The notes below the pieces were generated by a model, which saw only the letters and a list, made by a program, of their open reading frames with translations, searched no databases and was not told the origin of the DNA. A stretch of 5,507 bases of DNA. Source: an uncultured Clostridia bacterium (GTDB lineage Bacteria; Bacillota; Clostridia; RUG12999). A program made the translations under genes and the position numbers. The stretch lies in NCBI GenBank assembly GCA_938005345.1, contig CALLNG010000262.1:1-5507 (forward strand), read 5' to 3'. How positions within the stretch are numbered: position 1 is the first letter of the stretch; each line of letters opens with the position of its first letter. Positions 1 to 5,398 of the stretch are shown here, piece by piece.

Positions 1-114
1 TACCGGATGAAACAACTGATTATTTCCCGTATACGTTTTTTTCAGTCCAAGATTTGCTTCACTGGTTTTAGAATTTCCAATTTCTATTTTATAAATTTCT
101 CCCAGCTCAACCTT
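1..114 (-). other. AT-rich left edge with an unidentified open frame
   Basis: On the minus strand one frame stays open from about position 124 to the window edge. It reads KVELGEIYKIEIGNSKTSEA and then continues through LGLKKTYTG to LFHPV. The composition (K, E, G, N, I) looks like real protein, and the stretch is clearly more AT-rich than the helicase fragment it abuts. I do not recognise the family. The frame differs from that of the adjacent helicase fragment, and no frame here resembles the continuation of RecD2. It may be the interior or end of a different gene brought next to recD2 by rearrangement, or a chimeric contig edge. No start or stop is visible within this frame in the window. 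Confidence 0.3.
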
Positions 115-379
115 TTGCTCCGGAAGATAGAAATAGCAAAATATCCTCCACGGTCTCGGGCAGCGTTTTTTCAAACTGTTCCACTTTGAATTGTTCGCCG
201 TATTCCATGTGCATAACCCAGCTTCCGGTCAGCAGCAACCGGTTACCTGGCGCGACAAACGGCAGGCAGCCAACGGCGATGATGTCGTCTTGTTCATCGG
301 TGGTAAATTCGCAGACCATATAACCGTTTTCCGGATTTTCAAAAATGACGTCCGCCACCATTCCGCTGATTTGTTCCAT
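107..379 (-). pseudogene. recD2: RecD2-type DNA helicase, N-terminal fragment only
   Basis: This 90-residue open frame matches the N-terminal OB-like domain of RecD2 (ATP-dependent RecD-like 5'-3' DNA helicase, a cytoplasmic repair protein). Recognisable elements in order are the MEQISGMVADVIFENPENGY start, a VGCLPFVAPGNRL turn, a GSWVMHMEYGEQFKVE strand pair, and LPETVEDILLFLSSGA. In intact RecD2 this last element leads into a helix-hairpin-helix segment (SGxIKGIGP-like) and then the two helicase domains, for about 730-750 residues. Here similarity stops after SSGA near position 116 and a stop follows three codons later, so no helicase motif is present. The start at 379 is chosen over an in-frame ATG at 403 because AGAAGGG lies about 8 bases upstream of it, whereas 403 has no well-spaced site. 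The promoter is intact, so a short non-helicase peptide could still be made. A break at a contig or assembly junction is the main alternative. Confidence 0.75.
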
Positions 380-414
380 GTTTGGCCCTTCTTCCTTGTG
401 CATCCTTGTGTTCC

Positions 415-443
415 ATTATAGCGAAAAACGTACGTTTGTTCAA
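415..443 (-). promoter_or_regulatory. SigA-type promoter of the recD2 fragment
   Basis: On the minus strand TTGAAC (443-438) and TATAAT (420-415) are separated by exactly 17 bases, a near-consensus vegetative promoter. Transcription would start near 408, about 30 bases before the chosen ATG at 379, leaving room for its ribosome binding site. Confidence 0.75.
426..441. promoter_or_regulatory. Palindromic operator candidate in the recD2 promoter spacer
   Basis: AAACGTACGTTT is a perfect 12-bp palindrome at 426-437, lying wholly in the -35/-10 spacer of the recD2 promoter. Overlapping it, the minus strand reads GAAC-AAAC-GTAC (441-430), one mismatch from the Gram-positive LexA core GAAC-N4-GTTC, and the GAAC is part of the -35 box. 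A bound regulator would block RNA polymerase. Identification with LexA is inference; the palindrome itself is seen directly. Confidence 0.4.
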
Positions 444-465
444 GAGCAAATGCAATATTTTTTGT

Positions 466-494
466 GAATCTGGAACCTCAAAGCCGCCGGATTC
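466..494 (+). other. Hairpin upstream of the serpin gene
   Basis: GAATCTGG (466-473) can pair with CCGGATTC (487-494) over 8 bp with one G-U wobble, around a 13-base loop. It ends about 46 bases before the serpin start. No T-run follows, so it is not a normal terminator. It could be an mRNA-leader structure or a binding site, if the serpin transcript starts upstream of it. I could not find a convincing promoter for the serpin gene in 404-540. Confidence 0.35.
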
Positions 495-540
495 GTCTAA
501 CCTGATAGGGAAAACACTGGAAAGAAAGGGGAGAGAAACC

Positions 541-2250
541 ATGAAAAAAGTACTGGGATGGATCCTGACACTGTCTCTGGTGTGCGCAAATGTACTAGGC
601 GCAGCGGCGCAGCAGGAGGAGGCCTATCAAATCGGAGATTTGGCGGTTCCGTACCAACAGCAGCAAGCAGAACAATTACAGGCGCTGGGGCTGATGGAGG
701 GAACGGAAAACGGACTGGACCTGCAAAGCAAGATGACGCGTGCGCAGGCAGTCACCATGTTGGTACGCCTACTAGGTGAATCCGTAGCGCAGGCAGACAA
801 TCCGTTTGAGGATGTAAGCGGGCATTGGGCAGAGGATGTCATTGCCTATGCCAGCCAGCAAGGGTATGTCAAAGGTGTGGGAGGCAATTTGTTTGAACCG
901 GAGCGGATGGTGACGGGCGCTGAATTTTGTACCATGCTGCTGCGCGCGTTTGGCTATGCGGCGGAACCGGACACTGCGTATGAACTGGGTGTGGGCGCTG
1001 GGATGTTGCTCAACACATACACCAAAGCAGCGGTAAAAACGGCGGACTATGAGCTGAACCGCAGCGACATGGCAGGCATTTGCTGTGGTGCACTGCTAGC
1101 AAAGACAGCGGATGGCCCAGTGGTAAAAGACGTGCTGATTGAAAAGGGTGTGTTCACAGAAGAACAGTGGGATAGCGTGATGATTGCGGAGGATTTGCCG
1201 GAGAATACGGGATTTGCCTGGAAGCTAAATGAACTAATGCCGGCGGATGAAAATTACATGTTTTCGCCGCTGAGTATTCAAATGGCGTTTGCGATGGCAG
1301 CAAACGGCGCGGCAGGGCAGACGCAGCAGGAAATGCTGGATGTGCTGGAAATCAGCAATTTGGATGCGTTTAACCAAAAGGCAGCGCAACTCATAGAATC
1401 CTATAACGCAAAGGAAGAGCTGCAATTACAGGTGGCAAATTCCATATGGCGCAATACGGATAAATTACCTGGGTTGAAATTTGCGCAGGAGTATCAAAAG
1501 ACGATAGAAGAATTTTACCAGGGAGAAATCGCGGATGTGACGAATGAAAATGCGGTGGGGACCATCAACGACTGGGTCAAGGAAAAAACCCATAATAAAA
1601 TTGACAGTATTACAGAAAACAGCGATTTTTATGCTATGCTGGTCAATGCGGTGTACTTCAAGGGAACCTGGGCAAACCAATTCAGTGAAGGTGCTACTTC
1701 GCCGGAACCCTTTACAGACCGGGACGGAACAGTAACACAAATAGATTTTATGCACGATACCGGGTATATGGAGTATTATGCGGACGAACATGTGCAGATG
1801 GTTAGCCTACCTTATCGCGGCGGGGATATCAGCATGTATATCGCGCTGACTGACCGGCCGGGCAGCTATCTGGAAGAAGCGGCGGACAACATGCAAAGTA
1901 GCTTTGTTCAGCTGTCGCTGCCCAAATTCCGCGTGGAATTTGAAACTTCGCTGAATGAGATGATGCAGCAGCTGGGTATGCAGATAGCGTTTAATTCGAA
2001 TGAAGCGGACTTTAGCCCAATGCTAGGAGGGAAATTGCTGTTTATTGACACCACACTGCATAAAACCTATATTGATGTAGATGAAAATGGAACGGAAGCA
2101 GCGGCAGTGACTGGAATCGGAATGGGCGGCAGCGCTGCACCGATTAATCCGCCAATTGAGTTCAAAGCGGACCGGCCGTTTACTTATTTTATCCGCGACA
2201 ATGCCAGCGGCGAGATATTGTTCCTGGGGCAGTATGCCTATGCCGATTGA
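541..2250 (+). CDS. Secreted serpin with N-terminal SLH (S-layer homology) region
   Basis: 569 residues. The start at 541 is preceded by AAAGGGGAG at 525-533 with good spacing, and it begins a typical signal peptide with probable cleavage after AAA at residue 23; there is no lipobox. Residues about 33-190 are SLH-like. The clear repeat is at 87-140 (FEDVSGHWAEDVI, then a Gly-rich turn and FEP), with degenerate copies on either side; this would tether the protein to the cell wall or S-layer. Residues about 222-569 are a full-length serpin. FSPLSI contains the shutter serines S242 and S245. The NAVYFKGTW block supplies N369 and the breach W377, and H507 is the shutter histidine. The hinge reads EENGTEAAAVT-like (E515 at P17, T518 at P14, then small residues), so it should be an inhibitory serine-protease inhibitor. 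Counting 17 residues from E515 puts P1 at S531, in the context GMGGSAAP. Small residues there suggest elastase- or subtilisin-like targets, but this is inference. The reactive loop is about four residues longer than in alpha-1-antitrypsin. The SLH second-repeat TRAE-like motif reads TGAE. Confidence 0.95.
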   Translation: MKKVLGWILTLSLVCANVLGAAAQQEEAYQIGDLAVPYQQQQAEQLQALGLMEGTENGLDLQSKMTRAQAVTMLVRLLGESVAQADNPFEDVSGHWAEDVIAYASQQGYVKGVGGNLFEPERMVTGAEFCTMLLRAFGYAAEPDTAYELGVGAGMLLNTYTKAAVKTADYELNRSDMAGICCGALLAKTADGPVVKDVLIEKGVFTEEQWDSVMIAEDLPENTGFAWKLNELMPADENYMFSPLSIQMAFAMAANGAAGQTQQEMLDVLEISNLDAFNQKAAQLIESYNAKEELQLQVANSIWRNTDKLPGLKFAQEYQKTIEEFYQGEIADVTNENAVGTINDWVKEKTHNKIDSITENSDFYAMLVNAVYFKGTWANQFSEGATSPEPFTDRDGTVTQIDFMHDTGYMEYYADEHVQMVSLPYRGGDISMYIALTDRPGSYLEEAADNMQSSFVQLSLPKFRVEFETSLNEMMQQLGMQIAFNSNEADFSPMLGGKLLFIDTTLHKTYIDVDENGTEAAAVTGIGMGGSAAPINPPIEFKADRPFTYFIRDNASGEILFLGQYAYAD

Positions 2251-2293
2251 CCGGTCTTTGTACTGGTAGGAACCGCAGCGCAAACAGAGAGAA

Positions 2294-2309
2294 GGCGGTT
2301 GTTGCCGCC
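2294..2309 (+). other. Short GC hairpin after the serpin gene
   Basis: GGCGG (2294-2298) pairs with CCGCC (2305-2309) around a 6-base loop, 43 bases after the serpin stop. No T-run follows on the plus strand, so it probably only assists the stronger hairpin just downstream. Confidence 0.4.
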
Positions 2310-2319
2310 CTATAAAATG

Positions 2320-2349
2320 AAGGCCCTATACCGTATGGCATAGGGCCTT
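2320..2349. terminator. Shared terminator hairpin between serpin and the small membrane protein gene
   Basis: AAGGCCCTAT (2320-2329) and ATAGGGCCTT (2340-2349) form a perfect 10-bp stem with a 10-base loop. It lies between two convergent genes. The plus-strand tail is only TTTCG-like, while the minus-strand tail reads CATTTTATA, so termination may be better for the minus-strand gene. Its use in both directions is inferred from position and symmetry. Confidence 0.75.
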
Positions 2350-2406
2350 TCGATCGTAAATGACCGTTTACAGATACAAAGGGCAGACTCTTTGTGAGAA
2401 GGCGGA

Positions 2407-2796
2407 CTACAGTTTAATATCCAGCCGCCATATAATGTCATCACTAAAACGGCTAAAGGGGTTCAGTAAGCAGAACGTCGCGACCCGGTCACCCACCTGG
2501 TATTTGCTGCGGTCATAGGCGCCCCAGCAGTCTCCGTCATAACGGCCGCCGATGCATCCGCTCTCCGGTGGATAGGATGCGTCTTCCTCTATCGTGGCAA
2601 TAGAGGGATCCAGGACGATGAGGCCATAGCGCGGGCCATCGTATGAACCGCCGTTCGTAAACCATGCCAGGCTCATGATAGTACTGGCAGCGAGGTACAG
2701 CAAAAGAAAAATGGCCACGCCTAACGCTATTTTCCGTTTGGCGCTCCATGGAAGCTTGTTGCGGTGGGATGGCTGTGTTGCAGTTTCATAAGACAT
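2407..2796 (-). CDS. Small single-pass membrane protein, unknown function
   Basis: 129 residues; I do not recognise the family. The start at 2796 is chosen because AGGAGG lies 7-8 bases upstream; an in-frame ATG further up (2847) has no such site and sits about at the predicted transcript start. Residues 1-22 are polar and basic (SAKRK next to the membrane), residues 23-46 are one hydrophobic helix, and the remaining 80 residues are probably outside. The positive-inside rule fits that topology. The outer part is rich in Tyr, Asp and Gly, with C81, C90 and C109, and ends in VGDRVATFCLLNPF followed by DDIIWRLDI. This could be a small beta-structured domain. It is monocistronic, with its own promoter, and is divergent to the transglutaminase-like gene. 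Confidence 0.8.
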   Translation of the reverse strand: MSYETATQPSHRNKLPWSAKRKIALGVAIFLLLYLAASTIMSLAWFTNGGSYDGPRYGLIVLDPSIATIEEDASYPPESGCIGGRYDGDCWGAYDRSKYQVGDRVATFCLLNPFSRFSDDIIWRLDIKL

Positions 2797-2852
2797 GGTT
2801 TCTCCTCCTAAATCGTTGTCATAATATAGAATAAAATGTCGAATCATATAAA

Positions 2853-2881
2853 ATTATACAATAAAAATATAATTAAGTCAA
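2853..2881 (-). promoter_or_regulatory. SigA-type promoter of the small membrane protein gene
   Basis: TTGACT (2881-2876) and TATAAT (2858-2853) on the minus strand have a 17-base spacer that is almost entirely A/T. This is the strongest-looking promoter in the window. The leader to the ATG at 2796 would be about 50 bases. Confidence 0.8.
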
Positions 2882-2999
2882 TCAATACCCAGTATGGAAC
2901 GCACCTAGTTTCAAAAAAGGAAAAAATGGTTTTATTTTGGTGAGACGAATGGCGGTATACGAAAGATAGAAAGGAGAGGGTGTTTTTTGGAATAAAGGC

Positions 3000-3028
3000 A
3001 TGACAGGATGCTTAAGATATGGTATGAT
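3000..3028 (+). promoter_or_regulatory. Promoter of the transglutaminase-like gene
   Basis: ATGACA (3000-3005) and TATGAT (3023-3028) are 17 bases apart, and TGG precedes the -10 as an extended -10 element. The predicted start lies near 3035, giving a leader of about 45 bases. The region 2882-2999 between this promoter and the divergent one holds no gene I can support. Confidence 0.65.
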
Positions 3029-3081
3029 AGAGAAAACGCAGGAAATGCAGGGATACTGGGTTGAGACAAAAGGAGGCGGGT

Positions 3082-4080
3082 ATGGTGCGAAAACGCATAG
3101 CAACTATAATGTTGTTGGTTAGTTTGTTGTTGCCGCTTGGTGTGCAGGCACAGCCGCAGCAGTATTACCGGACGCAACTTAGTGAAATGGCAGCGCAATT
3201 TTATGATGCATTACGGGATCAGTTGGAGCAAATGCGCTTGCAGCCCGGTGAAATTGAGTTGACCGATTATTTTGCCGATAATGGCAGCTTGGCAGACACA
3301 GAGTATTTGATTCAAGAGCTGACCGCAGCCTGCCGGGCGCTGGAATATGATGACCCGACGCTGTTTTGGCTGGATTTTTCTCAACTCCGTATGCATACGT
3401 CACGTATTGTGCAGGGAGAAACGGTTCTGCGCTACCGGGTGTGGATTGCGCCGGGAGAACAGGGAACCTATTTTGCGCCGGGATTTGACGCACAGCAGGT
3501 GGAACAAAAAGTTGCGCAGACCAAAGAAGCGGCGCAGCGGATTGCGGATGAGGCAGCGCAGCAACCGCAACCCTATGATAAAATCCGTACTGCGCATGAC
3601 CTGCTGGTGCGGCAAACGCACTATGACCAGGGGCAGGGAAGCGGGGCGCACTCCGCTTATGCCGCTTTAGTGGAGCGCAGCGCGGTGTGCGACGGATACG
3701 CGGGCGCGTTTCAACTTATCTTGGACTGCCTTGGCATTCCCTGTATCTCTATTTCAGGGGAGGTAAACGCGGATGGAGAAAGGCAGCCGCACATGTGGAA
3801 TGCGGTGCAGCTGGAGGGAAGCTGGTATGGTGTAGACGTGACGTGGGATGACCCTGTTGTACCGGACGGAGAATGGGATGTGTTGCGTCATACGTATTTT
3901 TTACTCGGGGAAGAGGCAATGGCGCGCAGCCATACGCCGGTGCGGGTGTTTTGGGAAGGCGACGACACGTTTACGCTTCCGGCGCTGCAGCCGCAGAATT
4001 ACGGGGCAGGGCAGTTATGGACACTTTGGGCAGCGTTGTGGGATTGGATTGCGTCGCTGCTGACATGGATTGGGGCATAG
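3082..4080 (+). CDS. Exported transglutaminase-like (papain-fold) protein
   Basis: 332 residues. The start at 3082 has AAAGGAGG at 3069-3076; a GTG one codon later is equally well spaced, and a TTG at 3061 would place the ribosome site inside the gene, so it is rejected. Residues 1-23 are a signal peptide (MVRKRI, then LLVSLLLPLG, cleavage after VQA). Residues about 30-160 are a helical region with a YDDPTLFWLDFS segment often seen before this domain in clostridial proteins. Residues about 165-275 are a bacterial transglutaminase core with its triad visible: C203 in AVCDGYAGAF, H237 in HMWNAV and D252 in VDVTWDDP. The family includes protein cross-linking enzymes and cysteine proteases, so the exact reaction (amide bond formation, or cleavage of a cell-wall or secreted protein) is not determined. 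The last 21 residues are hydrophobic and contain five tryptophans. It is a single-gene unit ending in a terminator two bases after the stop. Confidence 0.9.
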   Translation: MVRKRIATIMLLVSLLLPLGVQAQPQQYYRTQLSEMAAQFYDALRDQLEQMRLQPGEIELTDYFADNGSLADTEYLIQELTAACRALEYDDPTLFWLDFSQLRMHTSRIVQGETVLRYRVWIAPGEQGTYFAPGFDAQQVEQKVAQTKEAAQRIADEAAQQPQPYDKIRTAHDLLVRQTHYDQGQGSGAHSAYAALVERSAVCDGYAGAFQLILDCLGIPCISISGEVNADGERQPHMWNAVQLEGSWYGVDVTWDDPVVPDGEWDVLRHTYFLLGEEAMARSHTPVRVFWEGDDTFTLPALQPQNYGAGQLWTLWAALWDWIASLLTWIGA

Positions 4081-4081
4081 G

Positions 4082-4109
4082 AAAAGCCAGGCTATATAGC
4101 CTGGCTTTT
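4082..4109. terminator. Rho-independent terminator shared by two convergent genes
   Basis: AAAAGCCAGGC (4082-4092) pairs perfectly with GCCTGGCTTTT (4099-4109) around a TATATA loop. Plus-strand read-out continues TTTTGTGTTTC, and the minus strand also ends in TTTTC. It begins right after the transglutaminase-like stop and lies 20 bases beyond the M23-gene stop, so it serves both directions. Confidence 0.92.
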
Positions 4110-4129
4110 GTGTTTCTATTCCTTGTTCT

Positions 4130-5137
4130 CTAAGGTTGCTTTTTTGCCGCGTCTAGAACCAACTGGTCACATTCCTCGTAGCAAGAAACCTGCGTCGGAA
4201 TATCGAGATAGGGGAGGGGGTCTACTTTTTTACCGTCCTTCCAGACAGCGAAGTCTAAGTGGTTTCCTGTTACATAGCCTGTACTGCCCACTGTGCCAAC
4301 CGTGCTGCCGCGGGAAACGAGATCTCCCGCCTGAACCGTTATTTCTTGTAGATGCGCATAGTGGGTTGCAATACCATTGCCATGATCAATTACGACAATA
4401 TTGCCATATCCTGTGTATCCATTGGTGCTGTCACCGAATCCGGCAAATGTCACAACGCCGTCTGCTGATGCGTTTACCGGCGTTCCGGCAGGCGCGGGAA
4501 TATCTAATGCGCCATGCCCATTTTTCCCGCCGTTATGGGAATAACAGTCGGGATTGCCGCATTGAAAAACGGCGGATAGCTGATAATATCCTTCCAAGGG
4601 CCAGGACAAAAGGCTGTCCGGATGCAGGGCGTCCTGCGCTGCCTGCAAAGCAGCAGGAAGCTGTTCAGGCGGGATTTCTTTGTCCGTTAAAATAACCGGC
4701 ATGTCGTTGCTGCTGTAATAGACTTGAATCCCAAGCAGGTCTGCCACCGTGCGAACCGAAAAATATGTGCGGTCCTGATAGATAAACGGGGCGGGCTCTA
4801 CTGTCACAGCAACGCCGTTGACCCATAGCTGCGGATCATCAATAGAAGCGCGGACCTCCATTTCTGGAAAAGAAAGCGAGACGCTGCGGGTTTTGCCGTC
4901 CCACTGTATGTCGCCGCCAAACCATTCGCCAATAAACTTGATGGGGACAGTGCTGCGGTCGTTGCGCAGCAGGACTGGCACATCCATTGTTTGGCGTTTC
5001 CCGCCGAATATCGCCGTATTGGAGTTGATTTCAAAGATAACAGTTTGCTGTAGTTGAGTAGGCATCTCCGCTGCCAAGGCACCCGCCGGAAGCAGCAGGA
5101 TGCAGAGAACTAGGCATAGAATTTTGATTCGATGCAT
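4130..5137 (-). CDS. Exported M23 peptidase-family protein with copper-amine-oxidase-like N-terminal domain
   Basis: 335 residues from the ATG at 5137, which has AGGAGG 7 bases upstream. An in-frame ATG at 5143 would lie only one base from AGGAGG and is less likely. Residues 1-23 are a signal peptide (ILCLVLCILLLPAGALAA). Residues about 33-151 match the copper-amine-oxidase N-terminal-like domain of clostridial surface proteins (RSTVPIKFIGEWFGGDIQWD, then TYFSVRTVADLLG); this is a wall- or ligand-binding module and is not an oxidase. Residues about 184-311 are an M23 (LytM-like) zinc-peptidase domain, which in other members cuts peptidoglycan cross-bridge peptides. H208 and D212 (HGALD) are the first two zinc ligands, and H262 is in HYAH. 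The final motif, normally HLHF, reads HLDF (H293, D295), so the third zinc ligand is changed. It may be inactive, with a scaffolding or activating role, or may bind metal through Asp. C193 and C198 sit just before the active site. Confidence 0.92.
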   Translation of the reverse strand: MHRIKILCLVLCILLLPAGALAAEMPTQLQQTVIFEINSNTAIFGGKRQTMDVPVLLRNDRSTVPIKFIGEWFGGDIQWDGKTRSVSLSFPEMEVRASIDDPQLWVNGVAVTVEPAPFIYQDRTYFSVRTVADLLGIQVYYSSNDMPVILTDKEIPPEQLPAALQAAQDALHPDSLLSWPLEGYYQLSAVFQCGNPDCYSHNGGKNGHGALDIPAPAGTPVNASADGVVTFAGFGDSTNGYTGYGNIVVIDHGNGIATHYAHLQEITVQAGDLVSRGSTVGTVGSTGYVTGNHLDFAVWKDGKKVDPLPYLDIPTQVSCYEECDQLVLDAAKKQP

Positions 5138-5169
5138 GGGCATTCCTCCTTCTTGCCAGTCATGCGTTT

Positions 5170-5198
5170 ATTATAAGACAAAATCCGACAAAACGCAA
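5170..5198 (-). promoter_or_regulatory. Promoter of the M23 gene
   Basis: TTGCGT (5198-5193) and TATAAT (5175-5170) on the minus strand are 17 bases apart; the -10 is perfect and the -35 weak. The leader to the ATG at 5137 would be about 26 bases and contains the AGGAGG site. Confidence 0.65.
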
Positions 5199-5233
5199 GA
5201 ACTGGGCGGTATTCGACACAAAAGCGTAAGAAC
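5186..5233. repeat. Imperfect direct repeat at the M23 promoter
   Basis: CGACAAAACGCAAGAAC (5186-5202) recurs as CGACACAAAAGCGTAAGAAC (5214-5233), differing by small insertions and one substitution. The first copy covers the -35 box of the M23 promoter and the second lies directly upstream of it. This layout is what a tandem regulator-binding site would look like; no regulator is identified. Confidence 0.35.
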
Positions 5234-5235
5234 AT

Positions 5236-5253
5236 TGTAACGAAATTGTCACA
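5236..5253. promoter_or_regulatory. Inverted repeat in the divergent M23 / aldehyde dehydrogenase region
   Basis: TGTAAC (5236-5241) and GTCACA (5248-5253) form an inverted repeat with one mismatched position and a 6-base spacer. The shape resembles CRP/FNR-family operators (TGTGA-N6-TCACA). It lies about 35 bases upstream of the aldehyde dehydrogenase -35 and about 38 bases upstream of the M23 -35. Function is inferred only. Confidence 0.25.
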
Positions 5254-5288
5254 CCATTGGCAGCGAATGGCAGGGCAGGAGGAAATGC

Positions 5289-5317
5289 TTGCAGAAACCG
5301 GGAAATCATGATACAAT
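5289..5317 (+). promoter_or_regulatory. Promoter of the aldehyde dehydrogenase gene
   Basis: TTGCAG (5289-5294) and TACAAT (5312-5317) have a 17-base spacer ending in TGA, an extended -10 arrangement. The predicted leader is about 75 bases, longer than for the other genes here. Confidence 0.65.
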
Positions 5318-5398
5318 AAAACTGGTAAAAATAGGTTTATGGCACGGCCTGTTGGACGATGATACATAGGAAAGGGCTACGAGATAGGAGGAAATCAC

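Noticed and set aside
382..540. Upstream extension of the serpin frame to an ATG at 382
   Set aside because: It would run antisense through the recD2 start and promoter, has no ribosome site, and would bury the clear signal peptide that begins at 541.
404..540. Search for a plus-strand promoter for the serpin
   Set aside because: Candidates such as TATAGC at 417 or AATATT near 454 lack an acceptable -35 at proper spacing, so none is reported as a feature.
2376..2397. ACAAAG / CTTTGT inverted repeat near the small membrane protein stop
   Set aside because: Only a 6-bp AT-rich stem with no T-run; the 10-bp hairpin at 2320-2349 is the better terminator.
2980..3003. Seven-codon mini-frame starting at GTG 2980 after AAAGGAGAGG
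   Set aside because: Spacing to the ribosome site is too short, it lies upstream of or across the promoter at 3000-3028, and nothing supports translation.
2882..3198. Two overlapping minus-strand frames (73 and 88 codons) between the small membrane protein and the transglutaminase-like gene
   Set aside because: No ribosome sites, biased low-complexity translations, and they cross the plus-strand promoter and gene start.
3347..3670. 107-codon plus-strand frame inside the transglutaminase-like gene
   Set aside because: Arg-rich out-of-frame shadow; the real frame carries the full catalytic triad.
4108..4695. 195-codon plus-strand open frame
   Set aside because: It starts inside the shared terminator and runs antisense to the M23 gene; its translation is Arg/Cys/His-rich and unlike any family, so it is a shadow.
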